Assembly: GCA_902540785.1 (NCBI GenBank)
Contig: CACBOA010000008.1
Coordinates: 1-33,383 of the forward strand
DNA length: 33,383 nucleotides
Origin: an uncultured Pelagibacteraceae bacterium
Lineage (GTDB): Bacteria > Pseudomonadota > Alphaproteobacteria > Pelagibacterales > Pelagibacteraceae
Reading direction: 5' to 3'
Below, one piece after another: positions 15,208 to 25,386 of this stretch; the first letter of the stretch is position 1; the number at the start of each line of letters is the position of its first letter. Position numbers and translations under genes: made by a program. The notes under the pieces were generated by a model that saw only the letters and a program-made list of their open reading frames with translations, did not search any database and was not told the DNA's origin.

Positions 15208-16206
15208 ATGGAATATTTAGATTTAATTTTTCAGGAAACATATAAGATTTTATTTTTACTGGTGCCAGTTTTAGTATCTGTCGCGATGATTGTTTGGTTA
15301 GATAGAAGAGTTTGGGCTTTTGTTCAAAAAAGACAAGGTCCAAATGTAGTCGGTCCGTTTGGCTTACTGCAATCTTTGGCTGATGCACTTAAATATATTT
15401 TTAAAGAAATAATTATACCCGCTAGCTCAAATAAGATAATTTTCATTTTAGCACCAATTATTACAATGACCCTTGCTTTGATAGCTTGGGCTGTGATTCC
15501 TTTTGGTGTTGACCAAGTTCTAGCTGATATTAACGTAGGAATTTTATATATATTCGCTGTTTCATCATTAGGTGTCTATGGAATAATAATGGGTGGATGG
15601 GCGTCAAATTCTAAATACCCATTTCTAGGTTCAATAAGATCAGCGGCACAAATGGTTTCTTATGAGGTATCAATAGGTATAATAATTATAAATGTCTTAT
15701 TGTGTGTAGGCTCATTAAATTTAAGTGACATAGTACTTGCTCAGAAGGACATGTGGTTTGTTATCCCATTGTTTCCAATGTTTGTAATTTTTTTTATATC
15801 AGCATTAGCTGAAACAAATAGACCACCTTTTGATTTACCTGAAGCTGAGGCAGAATTAGTTGCTGGATATCAAACAGAGTATTCTGGTATGATGTACGCA
15901 ATGTTTTGGTTAGGAGAGTACGCAAATATTCTACTAATGTGTGCTTTAGGATCAATCTTATTTTTAGGAGGGTGGCTGTCTCCGATTGAGCTCTATCCAT
16001 TTAACTTAATTCCAGGAGCTCTTTGGCTAATTTTTAAGATATTATTTTTATTTATACTTTTTGCGTTGGTAAAAGCTATTGTACCAAGATATAGATATGA
16101 TCAGCTTATGAGACTAGGTTGGAAAATATTTTTACCATTATCTTTAACTTACGTTGTTCTGACTGCTAGTTATCTTTTTTATTTTAACCTTTTACCTACT
16201 AATTAA
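15208..16206 (+). CDS. nuoH: NADH-quinone oxidoreductase subunit H
   Basis: A 332-residue membrane subunit (ND1 family) at the junction of the two arms, lining the quinone tunnel. It has about eight transmembrane helices. [19 protein letters not shown] (32-50) and the highly conserved loop [20 protein letters not shown], near 200-220, with its acidic residues linked to proton coupling, are both present. Length is normal. The stop of nuoH is followed immediately by the nuoI start with no spacer. Confidence 0.97.
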   Translation: MEYLDLIFQETYKILFLLVPVLVSVAMIVWLDRRVWAFVQKRQGPNVVGPFGLLQSLADALKYIFKEIIIPASSNKIIFILAPIITMTLALIAWAVIPFGVDQVLADINVGILYIFAVSSLGVYGIIMGGWASNSKYPFLGSIRSAAQMVSYEVSIGIIIINVLLCVGSLNLSDIVLAQKDMWFVIPLFPMFVIFFISALAETNRPPFDLPEAEAELVAGYQTEYSGMMYAMFWLGEYANILLMCALGSILFLGGWLSPIELYPFNLIPGALWLIFKILFLFILFALVKAIVPRYRYDQLMRLGWKIFLPLSLTYVVLTASYLFYFNLLPTN

Positions 16207-16692
16207 ATGAAAATTTCTAGATTTTTAAAAACGATATTTATGACAGATTTTATTGGAGGGCTTTTTATTGCGACAAAAGAATTATTTAAATCAAAAAAAA
16301 CAATAAATTATCCATTTGAAAAAGGTAAAATAAGTCCAAGATTTAGAGGCGAACATGCTTTAAGAAGATACCCGAATGGTGAAGAGAGATGTATTGCGTG
16401 TAAATTATGTGAGGCTGTTTGTCCTGCTCAAGCAATTACTATTGAGTCTTCTCAAAGATCAGATGGAAGTAGAAAAACGACTCGTTATGACATCGATATG
16501 ATGAAATGTATTTATTGTGGATTATGTGAAGAGTCTTGCCCTGTAGATGCAATAGTTCAAGGACCAAATTTTGAATTCTCCACAGAAACTCGTGAAGAGC
16601 TTTATTATACTAAAGAAAAACTTCTTGATAATGGAGATAGATGGGAAAATATTTTGGCAGCTAATATTAAGTCAGATAATCCTTATAGATAA
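16207..16692 (+). CDS. nuoI: NADH-quinone oxidoreductase subunit I
   Basis: A 161-residue 23-kDa-family ferredoxin-like subunit bearing clusters N6a and N6b, the last relays before N2. Two CxxCxxCxxxCP motifs are complete: C62, C65, C68, C72 and C101, C104, C107, C111. The fourth Cys of each motif belongs to the other cluster, as usual for 8Fe ferredoxins. [15 protein letters not shown] (48-62) is family-typical. The amphipathic N-terminus (1-25) lies along the membrane surface. nuoJ follows after 3 bases. Confidence 0.97.
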   Translation: MKISRFLKTIFMTDFIGGLFIATKELFKSKKTINYPFEKGKISPRFRGEHALRRYPNGEERCIACKLCEAVCPAQAITIESSQRSDGSRKTTRYDIDMMKCIYCGLCEESCPVDAIVQGPNFEFSTETREELYYTKEKLLDNGDRWENILAANIKSDNPYR

Positions 16693-16695
16693 TTT

Positions 16696-17328
16696 ATGAT
16701 TGCGCATGCAATATTTTTTTACGTATTCTCTATAATTGCAGTTGTCTCAGCGGTCATGGTTACAGTATCAAAAAATACAGTCCATTCTGTTTTTTTTTTA
16801 ATTTTAGATTTTATAAGTATATCCTGTCTTTTTATTATGATTGGTGCTGAATTTTTAGGAATGATAATGCTAATTGTTTATGTAGGGGCTGTGGCAGTAT
16901 TGTTTTTATTTGTTGTAATGATGCTGAATGTTGCTCAACAAAAAAATCAATGGTTTATATCTAAAGAAAACTCCAATCACATACCAATTGGATTATTAAT
17001 AAGCGTTATAATCTTTTTTGAACTTATAATTGTTATAGGTGGATGGAAATACAAACCCGACTTATTTGACCAAGGTAATCTATCAATAGTAAACGATGTT
17101 AGTAATACACATTCATTAGGAATGGTTTTATACACAGACTATATTCACATCTTTCAAATTAGTGGAATGATACTTCTAATAGCAATGATAGGAGCTATTG
17201 TTCTTACTTTTAGACAAAGAGAGGGTGTAAAAAAACAAAGTTATTTGAAACAAATTTCTAGAGAAAGAGCTGAGGGTGTAGAGGTTGTAGAAGTTGCTTC
17301 TAATAAAGGAGTTAAAATAGATGATTGA
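16696..17328 (+). CDS. nuoJ: NADH-quinone oxidoreductase subunit J
   Basis: A 210-residue ND6-family membrane subunit with about five transmembrane helices in the first 175 residues. The third helix contains [22 protein letters not shown] (about 51-72), with the pi-bulge tyrosine-glycine region characteristic of NuoJ. The C-terminal tail, from about 176, is hydrophilic and charged (RQREGVKKQ onward), consistent with alphaproteobacterial homologues. It overlaps nuoK by 8 bases, suggesting coupled translation of the two small membrane subunits. Confidence 0.95.
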   Translation: MIAHAIFFYVFSIIAVVSAVMVTVSKNTVHSVFFLILDFISISCLFIMIGAEFLGMIMLIVYVGAVAVLFLFVVMMLNVAQQKNQWFISKENSNHIPIGLLISVIIFFELIIVIGGWKYKPDLFDQGNLSIVNDVSNTHSLGMVLYTDYIHIFQISGMILLIAMIGAIVLTFRQREGVKKQSYLKQISRERAEGVEVVEVASNKGVKIDD

Positions 17329-17632
17329 AATAGGCTTAGGACATTATTTAACATTAGGTGCAGTCATTTTTAGTATTGGAATAATTGGAATTTTTTTAAA
17401 TAGAAAAAATATTATTGTCATACTTATGAGTATAGAGCTTATATTGTTAGCTGTTAATATTAACCTAGTTTCGTTCTCAATGTATTTGGGTGATTTGACT
17501 GGACAAGTATTCACTCTATTTATATTAACTGTTGCTGCTGCTGAGGCAGCAATCGGCCTTGCAATCATTGTTGTTTATTACAGAAATTCAGGAACAATTC
17601 GTGTTGAGGAAATTGATAAATTAAAAGGGTAA
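17321..17632 (+). CDS. nuoK: NADH-quinone oxidoreductase subunit K
   Basis: A 103-residue ND4L-family subunit with three transmembrane helices. The conserved membrane-embedded acidic residues lie in [11 protein letters not shown] (about 36-46) and in [12 protein letters not shown] (about 71-82), which form part of the proton pathway next to NuoN. Length is exactly as expected. It begins within the last codons of nuoJ, and nuoL follows after one base. Confidence 0.96.
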   Translation: MIEIGLGHYLTLGAVIFSIGIIGIFLNRKNIIVILMSIELILLAVNINLVSFSMYLGDLTGQVFTLFILTVAAAEAAIGLAIIVVYYRNSGTIRVEEIDKLKG

Positions 17633-17633
17633 A

Positions 17634-19547
17634 ATGGAAATTTCAATAATAGCTTTACCTTTGATAGCCTCAATAATATCTGGATTTTTTGGAAAATTTA
17701 TCGGTGATCGAAATTCTGAAATAGTCACAAGTTTATTGGTATCGATATCGGCTATTTTATCAGCTTTAGTTTTATACGAGGTAATTGTTAATCAATATCA
17801 AGATAACATCACAATAGCTACATGGATAAGCTCAGGATCTTTGAATGTTAATTGGTCGATGAAGATTGATGCGTTATCAGCTGTAATGTTGGTTGTAGTA
17901 ACATCTGTTTCTGCACTTGTTCATATTTATTCAATTGGTTATATGTCTCATGATCCTCATAAGCCAAGGTTCATGGCTTATTTATCATTATTTACTTTTG
18001 CGATGTTAATGTTGGTAACTTCAGACAATTTCATTCAATTATTTTTTGGTTGGGAGGGAGTTGGGTTATGTTCTTATTTCCTAATAGGCTTTTGGTTTAA
18101 AAAAGAGTCTGCAAATAAAGCTGCAATTAAAGCATTTGTTGTTAATCGAGTTGGAGATTTCGGATTTGCTCTAGGTATTTTTTTAATATTTTATTTATTC
18201 GGAACAGTAAATTATTCTGAGGTTTTTCAGCAAATTCCAAACATTACAGAAAAAAATCTAGTTTTTTTAGGTATTGAAATTAATGCAATAGATTTGATTT
18301 GCTTACTTTTATTTATTGGCGCCATGGGTAAATCAGCTCAAATTTTACTTCATACGTGGTTGCCAGATGCTATGGAGGGTCCAACACCTGTGTCAGCCTT
18401 AATTCATGCTGCAACTATGGTTACAGCAGGTGTTTTTCTTGTTGTTAGATGTTCACCTATTTACGAATATTCTGAATTTGTACTAAATATAATTACTGTA
18501 ATTGGTATGAGCACAGCTTTTTTTGCTGCAACTGTTGCTTTGGTTCAAAATGATATAAAAAAGATAATAGCCTATTCTACATGTAGTCAATTAGGTTATA
18601 TGTTTTTTGCTACTGGAGTGGGTGCTTATAACGTAGCAATGTTTCATTTATTTACTCATGCTTTCTTTAAAGCTTTATTATTTTTGGGATCTGGTTCAGT
18701 CATCCATGCATTTAAAGATGAGCAAGATATAAATAATATGGGAGGAGTATGGAAAAAGTTACCTTACACTTATTCATTAATGATTATTGGAACGTTGGCA
18801 TTAACTGGTTTTCCTTTGCTATCAGGTTTTTATTCTAAAGATGCAATAATAGAATTCGCATATTTAAGAGGTAATACAACAGGTTATTATGCTGCTGGAA
18901 TTGGGATTTTTACGGCATTTTTAACTTCCATTTATTCTTGGAGGCTAATATTTAAAACTTTTCACGGTGATTATAACAATAAAGAGATAAAAATTGAGGA
19001 CACTCATGAGTCTCCTATAGTAATGTTGATACCTTTAGTCCTACTTTCTTTGGGTGCAATATTTGCTGGATTTATTTTTAAGGATTTGTTTATTGGTAAT
19101 TATGGTTTGAATAATTTTTGGAAAGACTCAATATTTTTTCTAAAACCATTAAGTACGGAACACCCACCATTATGGTTTTTATTATTGACCCCAATACTAG
19201 TAATTTTATCTATACCAACAGCATATTATCTATTTGTTAAAAATAAAAATTTACCAGAACAAATTGTAAAAAATAACAAACCCTTGTACCTATTTTTATT
19301 AAATAAGTGGTATTTTGACGAATTATATGATGCATTATTTGTAAAACCATCAAAAAAATTCGGATTATTTTTGTGGAAGTTTTTTGATTTAAAGATAATT
19401 GATGGTTTTGGACCCGATGGTATCACTGCTATTATTAAAAGATTTTCAGTTAAAGCAAATAAATTTCAAAGTGGATTTATTTATCAATACGCGTTTGTTA
19501 TGCTTCTTGGATTTTCTGCTTTATTAACTTTTCTAATTGTTAAATAA
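17634..19547 (+). CDS. nuoL: NADH-quinone oxidoreductase subunit L (antiporter-like)
   Basis: A 637-residue ND5-family subunit, the distal proton-pumping module. GWEGVGLCSYFLIGFW (about 139-154) contains the conserved Glu of the proton channel. MGKSAQILLHTWLPDAMEGP, near 233-252, carries the conserved channel lysine in the broken-helix region. The segment from about 530 to the C-terminus should form the long lateral helix and the final anchoring helix. Length is normal for alphaproteobacteria. Its stop codon overlaps the nuoM start (TAATG). Confidence 0.97.
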   Translation: MEISIIALPLIASIISGFFGKFIGDRNSEIVTSLLVSISAILSALVLYEVIVNQYQDNITIATWISSGSLNVNWSMKIDALSAVMLVVVTSVSALVHIYSIGYMSHDPHKPRFMAYLSLFTFAMLMLVTSDNFIQLFFGWEGVGLCSYFLIGFWFKKESANKAAIKAFVVNRVGDFGFALGIFLIFYLFGTVNYSEVFQQIPNITEKNLVFLGIEINAIDLICLLLFIGAMGKSAQILLHTWLPDAMEGPTPVSALIHAATMVTAGVFLVVRCSPIYEYSEFVLNIITVIGMSTAFFAATVALVQNDIKKIIAYSTCSQLGYMFFATGVGAYNVAMFHLFTHAFFKALLFLGSGSVIHAFKDEQDINNMGGVWKKLPYTYSLMIIGTLALTGFPLLSGFYSKDAIIEFAYLRGNTTGYYAAGIGIFTAFLTSIYSWRLIFKTFHGDYNNKEIKIEDTHESPIVMLIPLVLLSLGAIFAGFIFKDLFIGNYGLNNFWKDSIFFLKPLSTEHPPLWFLLLTPILVILSIPTAYYLFVKNKNLPEQIVKNNKPLYLFLLNKWYFDELYDALFVKPSKKFGLFLWKFFDLKIIDGFGPDGITAIIKRFSVKANKFQSGFIYQYAFVMLLGFSALLTFLIVK

Positions 19548-21031
19548 TGAACTTTCCTATCCTCTCTTCATTAATTTTATTACCAACAGTAGGTGCTTTT
19601 TTCTTATTTTTTACAAGAAGTAACAAGCAAAATAATTTTACTGTGAAATACGTTGCATTATTTACTTCTTTTGTAAATTTTCTTTTATCAATATATTTGT
19701 GGATACTTTTCGATCATACGACCTCAGAGTTTCAATTTGTAGAACAAAGAATTTGGATTGAGGATTTTATAAATTATAAAGTAGGTGTTGACGGAATTTC
19801 AATTTTATTTATTTTACTGACAACATTTATTACCCCACTTTGTATCTTGTCAGTAAATAATTCCATTAAAGAAAGATTAAGTGAATTTTTAATTGCTGTA
19901 TTAATTATGGAGTCTTTCATGATAGGAGTATTTTGTTCTCTAGATCTTGTAATTTTTTACTTATTTTTTGAGGCTGGTCTGATACCAATGTTTTTAATTA
20001 TTGGAATATGGGGAGGGGCTAGAAGAGTTTATTCTGCGTTTAAATTTTTTCTTTATACTTTACTTGGGTCAGTATTAATGTTGGTTGCCATAATTACTAT
20101 ATATTGGTTAACCGGGACAACAGACGTAATTGAACTTTATAGTTTAGGCATCGAGACTAAATATCAAAATTTGTTATGGCTTGCTTTTTTTAGTTCTTTT
20201 GCAGTCAAAACTCCAATGTGGCCAGTCCACACTTGGTTACCAGATGCTCATGTTGAAGCTCCAACAGCAGGATCAGTTTTATTAGCTGCAATTTTATTAA
20301 AAATGGCAGGTTATGGATTTATAAGATTTTCATTAGGACTATTTCCTGTTGCATCAGAAGTTTTTACTCCACTGATATATACATTGAGCGTTATCGCAAT
20401 TATTTTCACATCTTTTATCGCTTTAATGCAAGAGGATATGAAAAAACTAATTGCGTATTCTTCTGTTGCTCACATGGGATATGTTACCTTAGGTATTTTT
20501 ACCATCCAACAACAGGGAATTGAGGGAAGTATAATTCAAATGATAAGTCATGGATTAGTTTCGGCTGCATTGTTTTTATGTGTTGGTGTTGTTTACGATC
20601 GGATGCATTCAAGACTAATTAATACTTATGGTGGAATTGTAAGTATTATCCCAAAGTACTCTGTTTTATTCATGTTGTTTACTTTGGCAGCCTTAGGTCT
20701 TCCAGGCACCAGTGGTTTTGTAGGAGAATTCTTAATATTGATGGGAGCTTTTAAAGATAACTTTTTAGTTGCTGTTATTGCTAGCATTGGAGTAATTATT
20801 GGCGCAGCTTATATGCTTTGGTTATACAAAAGAGTGATATTTGGAAAATTAATTAATAATGACTTAAAAAAAATGATAGATTTGAATAGATCGGAGTCAA
20901 TTATATTAACTTCTTTGGCTATACCAACTTTGTTTTTTGGTTTTTATCCAGATCCTTTGATTAATACAATAGAGGTATCTATTTCAGATTTGATAGAAAC
21001 ATACAACTTTAGATTAGCGAGCAAGATATAA
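19547..21031 (+). CDS. nuoM: NADH-quinone oxidoreductase subunit M (antiporter-like)
   Basis: A 494-residue ND4-family proton-pumping subunit with about fourteen transmembrane helices. YLFFEAGLIPMFLIIG (about 138-153) holds the conserved Glu of the antiporter family. FAVKTPMWPVHTWLPDAHVE (218-237) holds the channel lysine region, and MKKLIAYSSVAHMGYV, near 299-314, the next signature. All are intact. Start and stop overlap the neighbours by one base each, in the TAATG arrangement, so nuoL, nuoM and nuoN are tightly coupled. Confidence 0.97.
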   Translation: MNFPILSSLILLPTVGAFFLFFTRSNKQNNFTVKYVALFTSFVNFLLSIYLWILFDHTTSEFQFVEQRIWIEDFINYKVGVDGISILFILLTTFITPLCILSVNNSIKERLSEFLIAVLIMESFMIGVFCSLDLVIFYLFFEAGLIPMFLIIGIWGGARRVYSAFKFFLYTLLGSVLMLVAIITIYWLTGTTDVIELYSLGIETKYQNLLWLAFFSSFAVKTPMWPVHTWLPDAHVEAPTAGSVLLAAILLKMAGYGFIRFSLGLFPVASEVFTPLIYTLSVIAIIFTSFIALMQEDMKKLIAYSSVAHMGYVTLGIFTIQQQGIEGSIIQMISHGLVSAALFLCVGVVYDRMHSRLINTYGGIVSIIPKYSVLFMLFTLAALGLPGTSGFVGEFLILMGAFKDNFLVAVIASIGVIIGAAYMLWLYKRVIFGKLINNDLKKMIDLNRSESIILTSLAIPTLFFGFYPDPLINTIEVSISDLIETYNFRLASKI

Positions 21032-22449
21032 TGACAAACCTGCAATTAGTTTTTCCAGAGATTTTTTTATCCTTATCAATAATGTTTCTACTTATATTAG
21101 GTGTTTTTAAAAAAAATAGCTCAAAAATAATCCAAAATCTTTCTTTAGCTGTTTTACTTATCACTGCCGTCATAACATTTAATGAAACAATTAGTATTAA
21201 AGAAGTTAAATTATTTAATAATAGTATAATTATAGACTATTTATCGTCATTGATGAAAATTGTTACGCTGCTAGCCACTTTTTTAGTTTTAATCATTTCA
21301 TCAAATTATTTAAGAACTTTTAAAATTTTTAAGATTGAATATCCAATTTTAATATTAAGCTCTGTTTTGGGAATGATGATTATGATTAATTCTAATGACT
21401 TGATTGTATTCTATATGGGATTAGAGCTTCAATCTTTAGCATTATATGTTTTGGCCACTTTTAATAGAGATCAAATGAAATCTTCAGAAGCTGGACTAAA
21501 ATATTTTGTGCTAAGCGCCTTATCTTCCGGATTACTTTTGTATGGATGTTCACTAATATATGGTTTTACTGGATCAACCAATTTCAATGTTATTGCAAAT
21601 CAACTAGGTTCTAGTGAATATGCTATTACCTTTGGAATAGTTTTCATCTTAGTTGGGTTAGCGTTTAAAATCTCTGCTGTTCCGTTTCATATGTGGGCCC
21701 CAGATGTTTATGAAGGCTCACCAACTTCTGTAACTTTGTTTTTCACAATGGTACCAAAAGTTGCAGCTTTAACTGTATTTATTAGATTTTTATATGTACC
21801 TTTTTTAAATTTAATTGATCAGTGGCAAATGATATTGATATTTCTCTCTATTGCTTCAATGCTTTTTGGAGCAATTGCTGCAATAGGTCAAACCAATTTA
21901 AAAAGACTAGTAGCTTACAGTTCTATAGGACACGTGGGTTATGCTTTAGCAGGTGTTGCAACGGGCACAAATGAAGGAATGCAAAGTTCAGTAATATATA
22001 TAATTATTTATATAATAATGAATTTAGGATTATTTTCTTGTTTGCTAATGATGAAAAGAGAAAATCAATACTACGAAAAAATAGAGGATTTATCGGGATT
22101 ATCTAAAAATCATCCGATGTTAGCTTTATCACTGATGATTATATTGTTTTCACTGGCAGGCATACCACCCTTAGCTGGATTTTTTGCTAAATTTTATGTT
22201 TTCAAATCAGTAATAGAACAATCAATGTATTTTTTAGCAATCGTGGGTTTATTATCAACAGTGGTTGCTGCTTTTTATTACTTAAGATTAATTAAAATTA
22301 TGTATTTTGATAAAGAAAAAGAAAAATATGACACAGATCATGGATTGTGGTTGAAATTTTCATTAACATTTTCAACATTATTAATTTTAGTTTACTTCAT
22401 ATTCCCAAGCCAACTTATTGAGGTAGTTTCTAGAATTAATATTATTTGA
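21031..22449 (+). CDS. nuoN: NADH-quinone oxidoreductase subunit N (antiporter-like)
   Basis: A 472-residue ND2-family proton-pumping subunit with about fourteen transmembrane helices. FYMGLELQSLALYVL (about 128-142) holds the conserved membrane Glu. FKISAVPFHMWAPDVYEGSP (212-231) holds the channel lysine and the family signature, and LKRLVAYSSIGHVGYALAG, near 290-308, follows. The gene closes the nuo set. Its TGA stop overlaps the birA ATG (TGATG), so expression continues directly into the following housekeeping genes. Confidence 0.96.
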   Translation: MTNLQLVFPEIFLSLSIMFLLILGVFKKNSSKIIQNLSLAVLLITAVITFNETISIKEVKLFNNSIIIDYLSSLMKIVTLLATFLVLIISSNYLRTFKIFKIEYPILILSSVLGMMIMINSNDLIVFYMGLELQSLALYVLATFNRDQMKSSEAGLKYFVLSALSSGLLLYGCSLIYGFTGSTNFNVIANQLGSSEYAITFGIVFILVGLAFKISAVPFHMWAPDVYEGSPTSVTLFFTMVPKVAALTVFIRFLYVPFLNLIDQWQMILIFLSIASMLFGAIAAIGQTNLKRLVAYSSIGHVGYALAGVATGTNEGMQSSVIYIIIYIIMNLGLFSCLLMMKRENQYYEKIEDLSGLSKNHPMLALSLMIILFSLAGIPPLAGFFAKFYVFKSVIEQSMYFLAIVGLLSTVVAAFYYLRLIKIMYFDKEKEKYDTDHGLWLKFSLTFSTLLILVYFIFPSQLIEVVSRINII

Positions 22450-22985
22450 TGAAGTTTAAAGTTTTCAGATATAAAAAAGTTAAGAGTACAAACAATACAG
22501 CAATAAGAATAATAAGAAAAACAAATCATAATTTTGGAATGATAATATCCGAAATACAAACTGGTGGTAAAGGTCAGTATGGGAGAAAATGGATTTCATA
22601 TAAAGGAAATATTTTAATATCCTTTTTTTATAAATTAAAAAAGATAAATTTATCAATGAAACAACTATCTAAAAAAAATTGTTTTTTTGTTAAAGATGTA
22701 ATTTCAAAATTTTACAAACGCAAAATAGTTTATAAATCACCAAATGATTTATTGATTAATAAAAAAAAGATTTGTGGCATTTTGCAAGAAAAAATTAATA
22801 AATCAGGGAATGATTATCTAATTGTTGGTATTGGATTTAATTTGGTTAAAAGTCCTATAATCCCCAATTATCCTACAACTAATTTATTTGAAATTACTAA
22901 AAAAAAAATAAAAACTGAAATATTTATGAATCAATTAAAAATATCCTTTGGTAAGTTTTTGTCAAAATATTATACAACTAAATAG
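22449..22985 (+). CDS. birA: Biotin-[acetyl-CoA-carboxylase] ligase, minimal catalytic domain
   Basis: A 178-residue biotin protein ligase that activates biotin with ATP and attaches it to carboxylase carrier proteins. Visible motifs are KSTNNTAIR (the STN motif), GGKGQYGRKW (biotinyl-AMP loop, GRGRRGRKW in E. coli), KSPNDLL (normally KWPNDLL), KKICGILQE and VGIGFN. Both the N-terminal DNA-binding domain and the C-terminal SH3-like domain are missing; family members with the C-terminal domain usually reach about 240 residues or more. The ATG at 22449 overlaps the nuoN stop; an in-frame TTG just before it is less likely. The nuoN-birA-coaX order is conserved in alphaproteobacteria. The degenerate loop and W-to-S change suggest altered kinetics, not loss. 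Confidence 0.85.
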   Translation: MKFKVFRYKKVKSTNNTAIRIIRKTNHNFGMIISEIQTGGKGQYGRKWISYKGNILISFFYKLKKINLSMKQLSKKNCFFVKDVISKFYKRKIVYKSPNDLLINKKKICGILQEKINKSGNDYLIVGIGFNLVKSPIIPNYPTTNLFEITKKKIKTEIFMNQLKISFGKFLSKYYTTK

Positions 22986-23726
22986 ATGATTATTTTAGGT
23001 GACATAGGAAATACTGAGACAAAAATTTGTTTGGTTAATAACTATGACAAAATCATAAAAAAAATTGTAATTCCTTCAAAAGGTAAAAAACTAAATTTAT
23101 TGAACAAATATTTTAAAAAACTAAATTTTTCCTCAATAGATAAAATTTTATTTTGTAGTGTTGTACCATCAACCTACAAGAAACTAAAAAGATATTTCTA
23201 TAACAAAACAAAAGTTAGGTGTTACGAATTAAAAGAGCTTGATTTGAAAAAAATTTTAAAAATTGATGTGAATTATAACCAAGTAGGGTCAGATAGATTG
23301 GCAAATGCAATTAGTGTTACGAAAAAAAATAAAAATTTTATTATTTTAGATTTTGGTACCGCAACAACATTTGATGTTCTAATTGGCAATAATTATAAAG
23401 GTGGAATTATATCTCCAGGTATTCAAATTTCTCTTAACACACTTTCAGATAAAGCATCTTTAATTCCAAAGATTGATTTAAAGAAAATAACAAAAGTGAT
23501 TGGAAAAGATACAACATCAGCTGTCCGCTCAGGCTTTTTCTGGGGATATGCTGGATTAATTGACAATGTTGTAAATTTAATTAAGAAAGAGACAAAAAAG
23601 TCTTTTAATATAATTACTACTGGAGGTTTTTCTAAATTGTTTAAAAACTCTATTAGTACAAAAGTTAAAAGAAATAATGATATAACAATTAAAGGCTTAA
23701 TTAAGGCTTCAAAATTAATTAAATAA
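22986..23726 (+). CDS. coaX: Type III pantothenate kinase
   Basis: A 246-residue kinase of the ASKHA fold catalysing the first step of coenzyme A synthesis, phosphorylation of pantothenate. LGDIGNTETKICLV (4-17) is the phosphate-binding motif with the catalytic Asp. VGSDRLANAISV lies near 99-110. DFGTATTFDVL (about 123-133), GGIISPGIQISLNTLS and TTSAVRSGFFWGYAGLID follow in family order. Length is slightly short but complete. It starts directly after the birA stop. Type III enzymes are insensitive to CoA feedback in characterised cases. Confidence 0.93.
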   Translation: MIILGDIGNTETKICLVNNYDKIIKKIVIPSKGKKLNLLNKYFKKLNFSSIDKILFCSVVPSTYKKLKRYFYNKTKVRCYELKELDLKKILKIDVNYNQVGSDRLANAISVTKKNKNFIILDFGTATTFDVLIGNNYKGGIISPGIQISLNTLSDKASLIPKIDLKKITKVIGKDTTSAVRSGFFWGYAGLIDNVVNLIKKETKKSFNIITTGGFSKLFKNSISTKVKRNNDITIKGLIKASKLIK

Positions 23727-23727
23727 T

Positions 23728-25386
23728 ATGAAAGATGAATTTTTATTTTGTCCATTAGGTGGTTCTGGTGAGATAGGGATGAATATGAATTTATTTGGCT
23801 ATGGTCAACCAGGAGACCATAAATGGATTATGGTTGATATAGGTGTTACTTTTGCTGATGACACAGTTCCAGGTATTGATATTATTTATCCGGATCCAGG
23901 GTTTATTCAGGAAAGAAAAGATAATCTATTAGGAATTGTCTTAACACATGCTCACGAAGATCACATAGGTGCAGTAGCTCATTTATGGCCAAAATTTAAA
24001 TGCAAACTTTATGCTACTCCTTTCACAGCTGTTTTAATAAGAGAAAAATTTAGAGAAAAAAATATCGATATTACTAATGACTTGCAAATTGTAGAACTAA
24101 ACGGAAAGGTAAGTTTAAATCCTTTTGAGATTGAATACATAACTTTAACCCATTCTATTTTAGAACCTAACGGCCTTAGAATTCAAACACCAGCAGGTAT
24201 TGTTTTACATACTGGTGACTGGAAAGTTGACCCAAATCCCCTGATAGGTGCCGAGATTAATTCAAAGAGATTAAAAGAAATTGGTGATGAGGGTGTTCTT
24301 GCAATGATTTGTGACTCTACTAATGTTTTTAGTGCTGGGCGCTCAGGTTCTGAATTAGATGTAAGAAAAAGTATGTTGAACATAATGAGTAGGTTGAAAA
24401 AAAGAATTATAATAACCTCATTTGCATCAAACGTTGCAAGAATGGAGTCAGCTTTTTATTGCGCAGAAAAAACAGGAAGACAAATTTCTCTTGTTGGTAG
24501 ATCTATGTACAGAATATACAAAGCAGCTAGACAATGTGGATATCTTAAAAATACCATAGAACCAATAGATCCAAGAGAAGCAAAAAACTTTGCTAGAGAA
24601 AAAATTGTATATCTTTGTACAGGTAGCCAGGGTGAACCGATGGGAGCAATGATGAGAATTTCAAATTATACACATCCCGATGTATTTATTGAGAAAGGAG
24701 ATGCAGTAATTTTTTCCTCAAAAATAATACCAGGAAATGAAAAAAAACTTTACAAACTTCACAATCAATTAGTCAAGGACGGAATAGAAGTAATTTCAGA
24801 AGAGAGTGAATTTATCCATGTTTCTGGGCATCCAAACAGAGAAGATTTAAAAGATATGTATGACTGGGTTAAACCAAAATGTATAATTCCTGTACACGGA
24901 GAACACAGACATATGATTGAGCATATTGCTTTTGCTAAGGAAATGCAGGTACCTTATCCTGTTAGAGTAGAAAATGGTGATATAGTAAAATTAGCTCCAG
25001 GAGACTATCCAGAAGTCTATGATAAAGCTCCCAGTGGAAGACTATATTTGGATGGCAATATAAGTGTTGAGGAAAACTCTCAATCTATAAAAGATAGAAA
25101 GAACTTAGGATCTAACGGTTATCTCGAAATAACTATTTTAATCACAACTAAAGGGAATATTCACAACAATCCAATAATAAACTTTAGAGGATTACCAATT
25201 TATGAAACAGATGAATTTATTTACTTGTTAGAAGAAGAAATAGAGAAAACGGCAAAAACATTTAATATTGGAAATAAAAGTCAAAGACACAATCTTATAG
25301 ATGCACTTAAAATTGCAGCTAGGAAATTTACGAAAGAAAAAACAGGCAAAAGACCTTTCACCAATATTAATTTAGTTGATATTTAA
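23728..25386 (+). CDS. rnj: Ribonuclease J
   Basis: A 552-residue metallo-beta-lactamase/beta-CASP ribonuclease that processes and degrades RNA, with 5'-exonuclease and endonuclease activity in characterised members. The metal-binding motif THAHEDHIGA has H74, H76, D78 and H79. The beta-CASP region contains ICDSTNVFSAGRSGSE (189-204). GSQGEPMGAMMRI (near 299-311) and VSGHPNREDLKDMYDWVKP with VHGEHRHM (about 369-399) complete the active site. It lies between coaX and the DUF1467 gene, as in many alphaproteobacteria. The stop overlaps the next start (TAATG). Confidence 0.95.
   Translation: MKDEFLFCPLGGSGEIGMNMNLFGYGQPGDHKWIMVDIGVTFADDTVPGIDIIYPDPGFIQERKDNLLGIVLTHAHEDHIGAVAHLWPKFKCKLYATPFTAVLIREKFREKNIDITNDLQIVELNGKVSLNPFEIEYITLTHSILEPNGLRIQTPAGIVLHTGDWKVDPNPLIGAEINSKRLKEIGDEGVLAMICDSTNVFSAGRSGSELDVRKSMLNIMSRLKKRIIITSFASNVARMESAFYCAEKTGRQISLVGRSMYRIYKAARQCGYLKNTIEPIDPREAKNFAREKIVYLCTGSQGEPMGAMMRISNYTHPDVFIEKGDAVIFSSKIIPGNEKKLYKLHNQLVKDGIEVISEESEFIHVSGHPNREDLKDMYDWVKPKCIIPVHGEHRHMIEHIAFAKEMQVPYPVRVENGDIVKLAPGDYPEVYDKAPSGRLYLDGNISVEENSQSIKDRKNLGSNGYLEITILITTKGNIHNNPIINFRGLPIYETDEFIYLLEEEIEKTAKTFNIGNKSQRHNLIDALKIAARKFTKEKTGKRPFTNINLVDI

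Noticed and set aside
22446-22448. TTG start for birA immediately before the ATG
   Set aside because: The ATG overlapping the nuoN stop gives the same protein minus one residue and is the more usual start.
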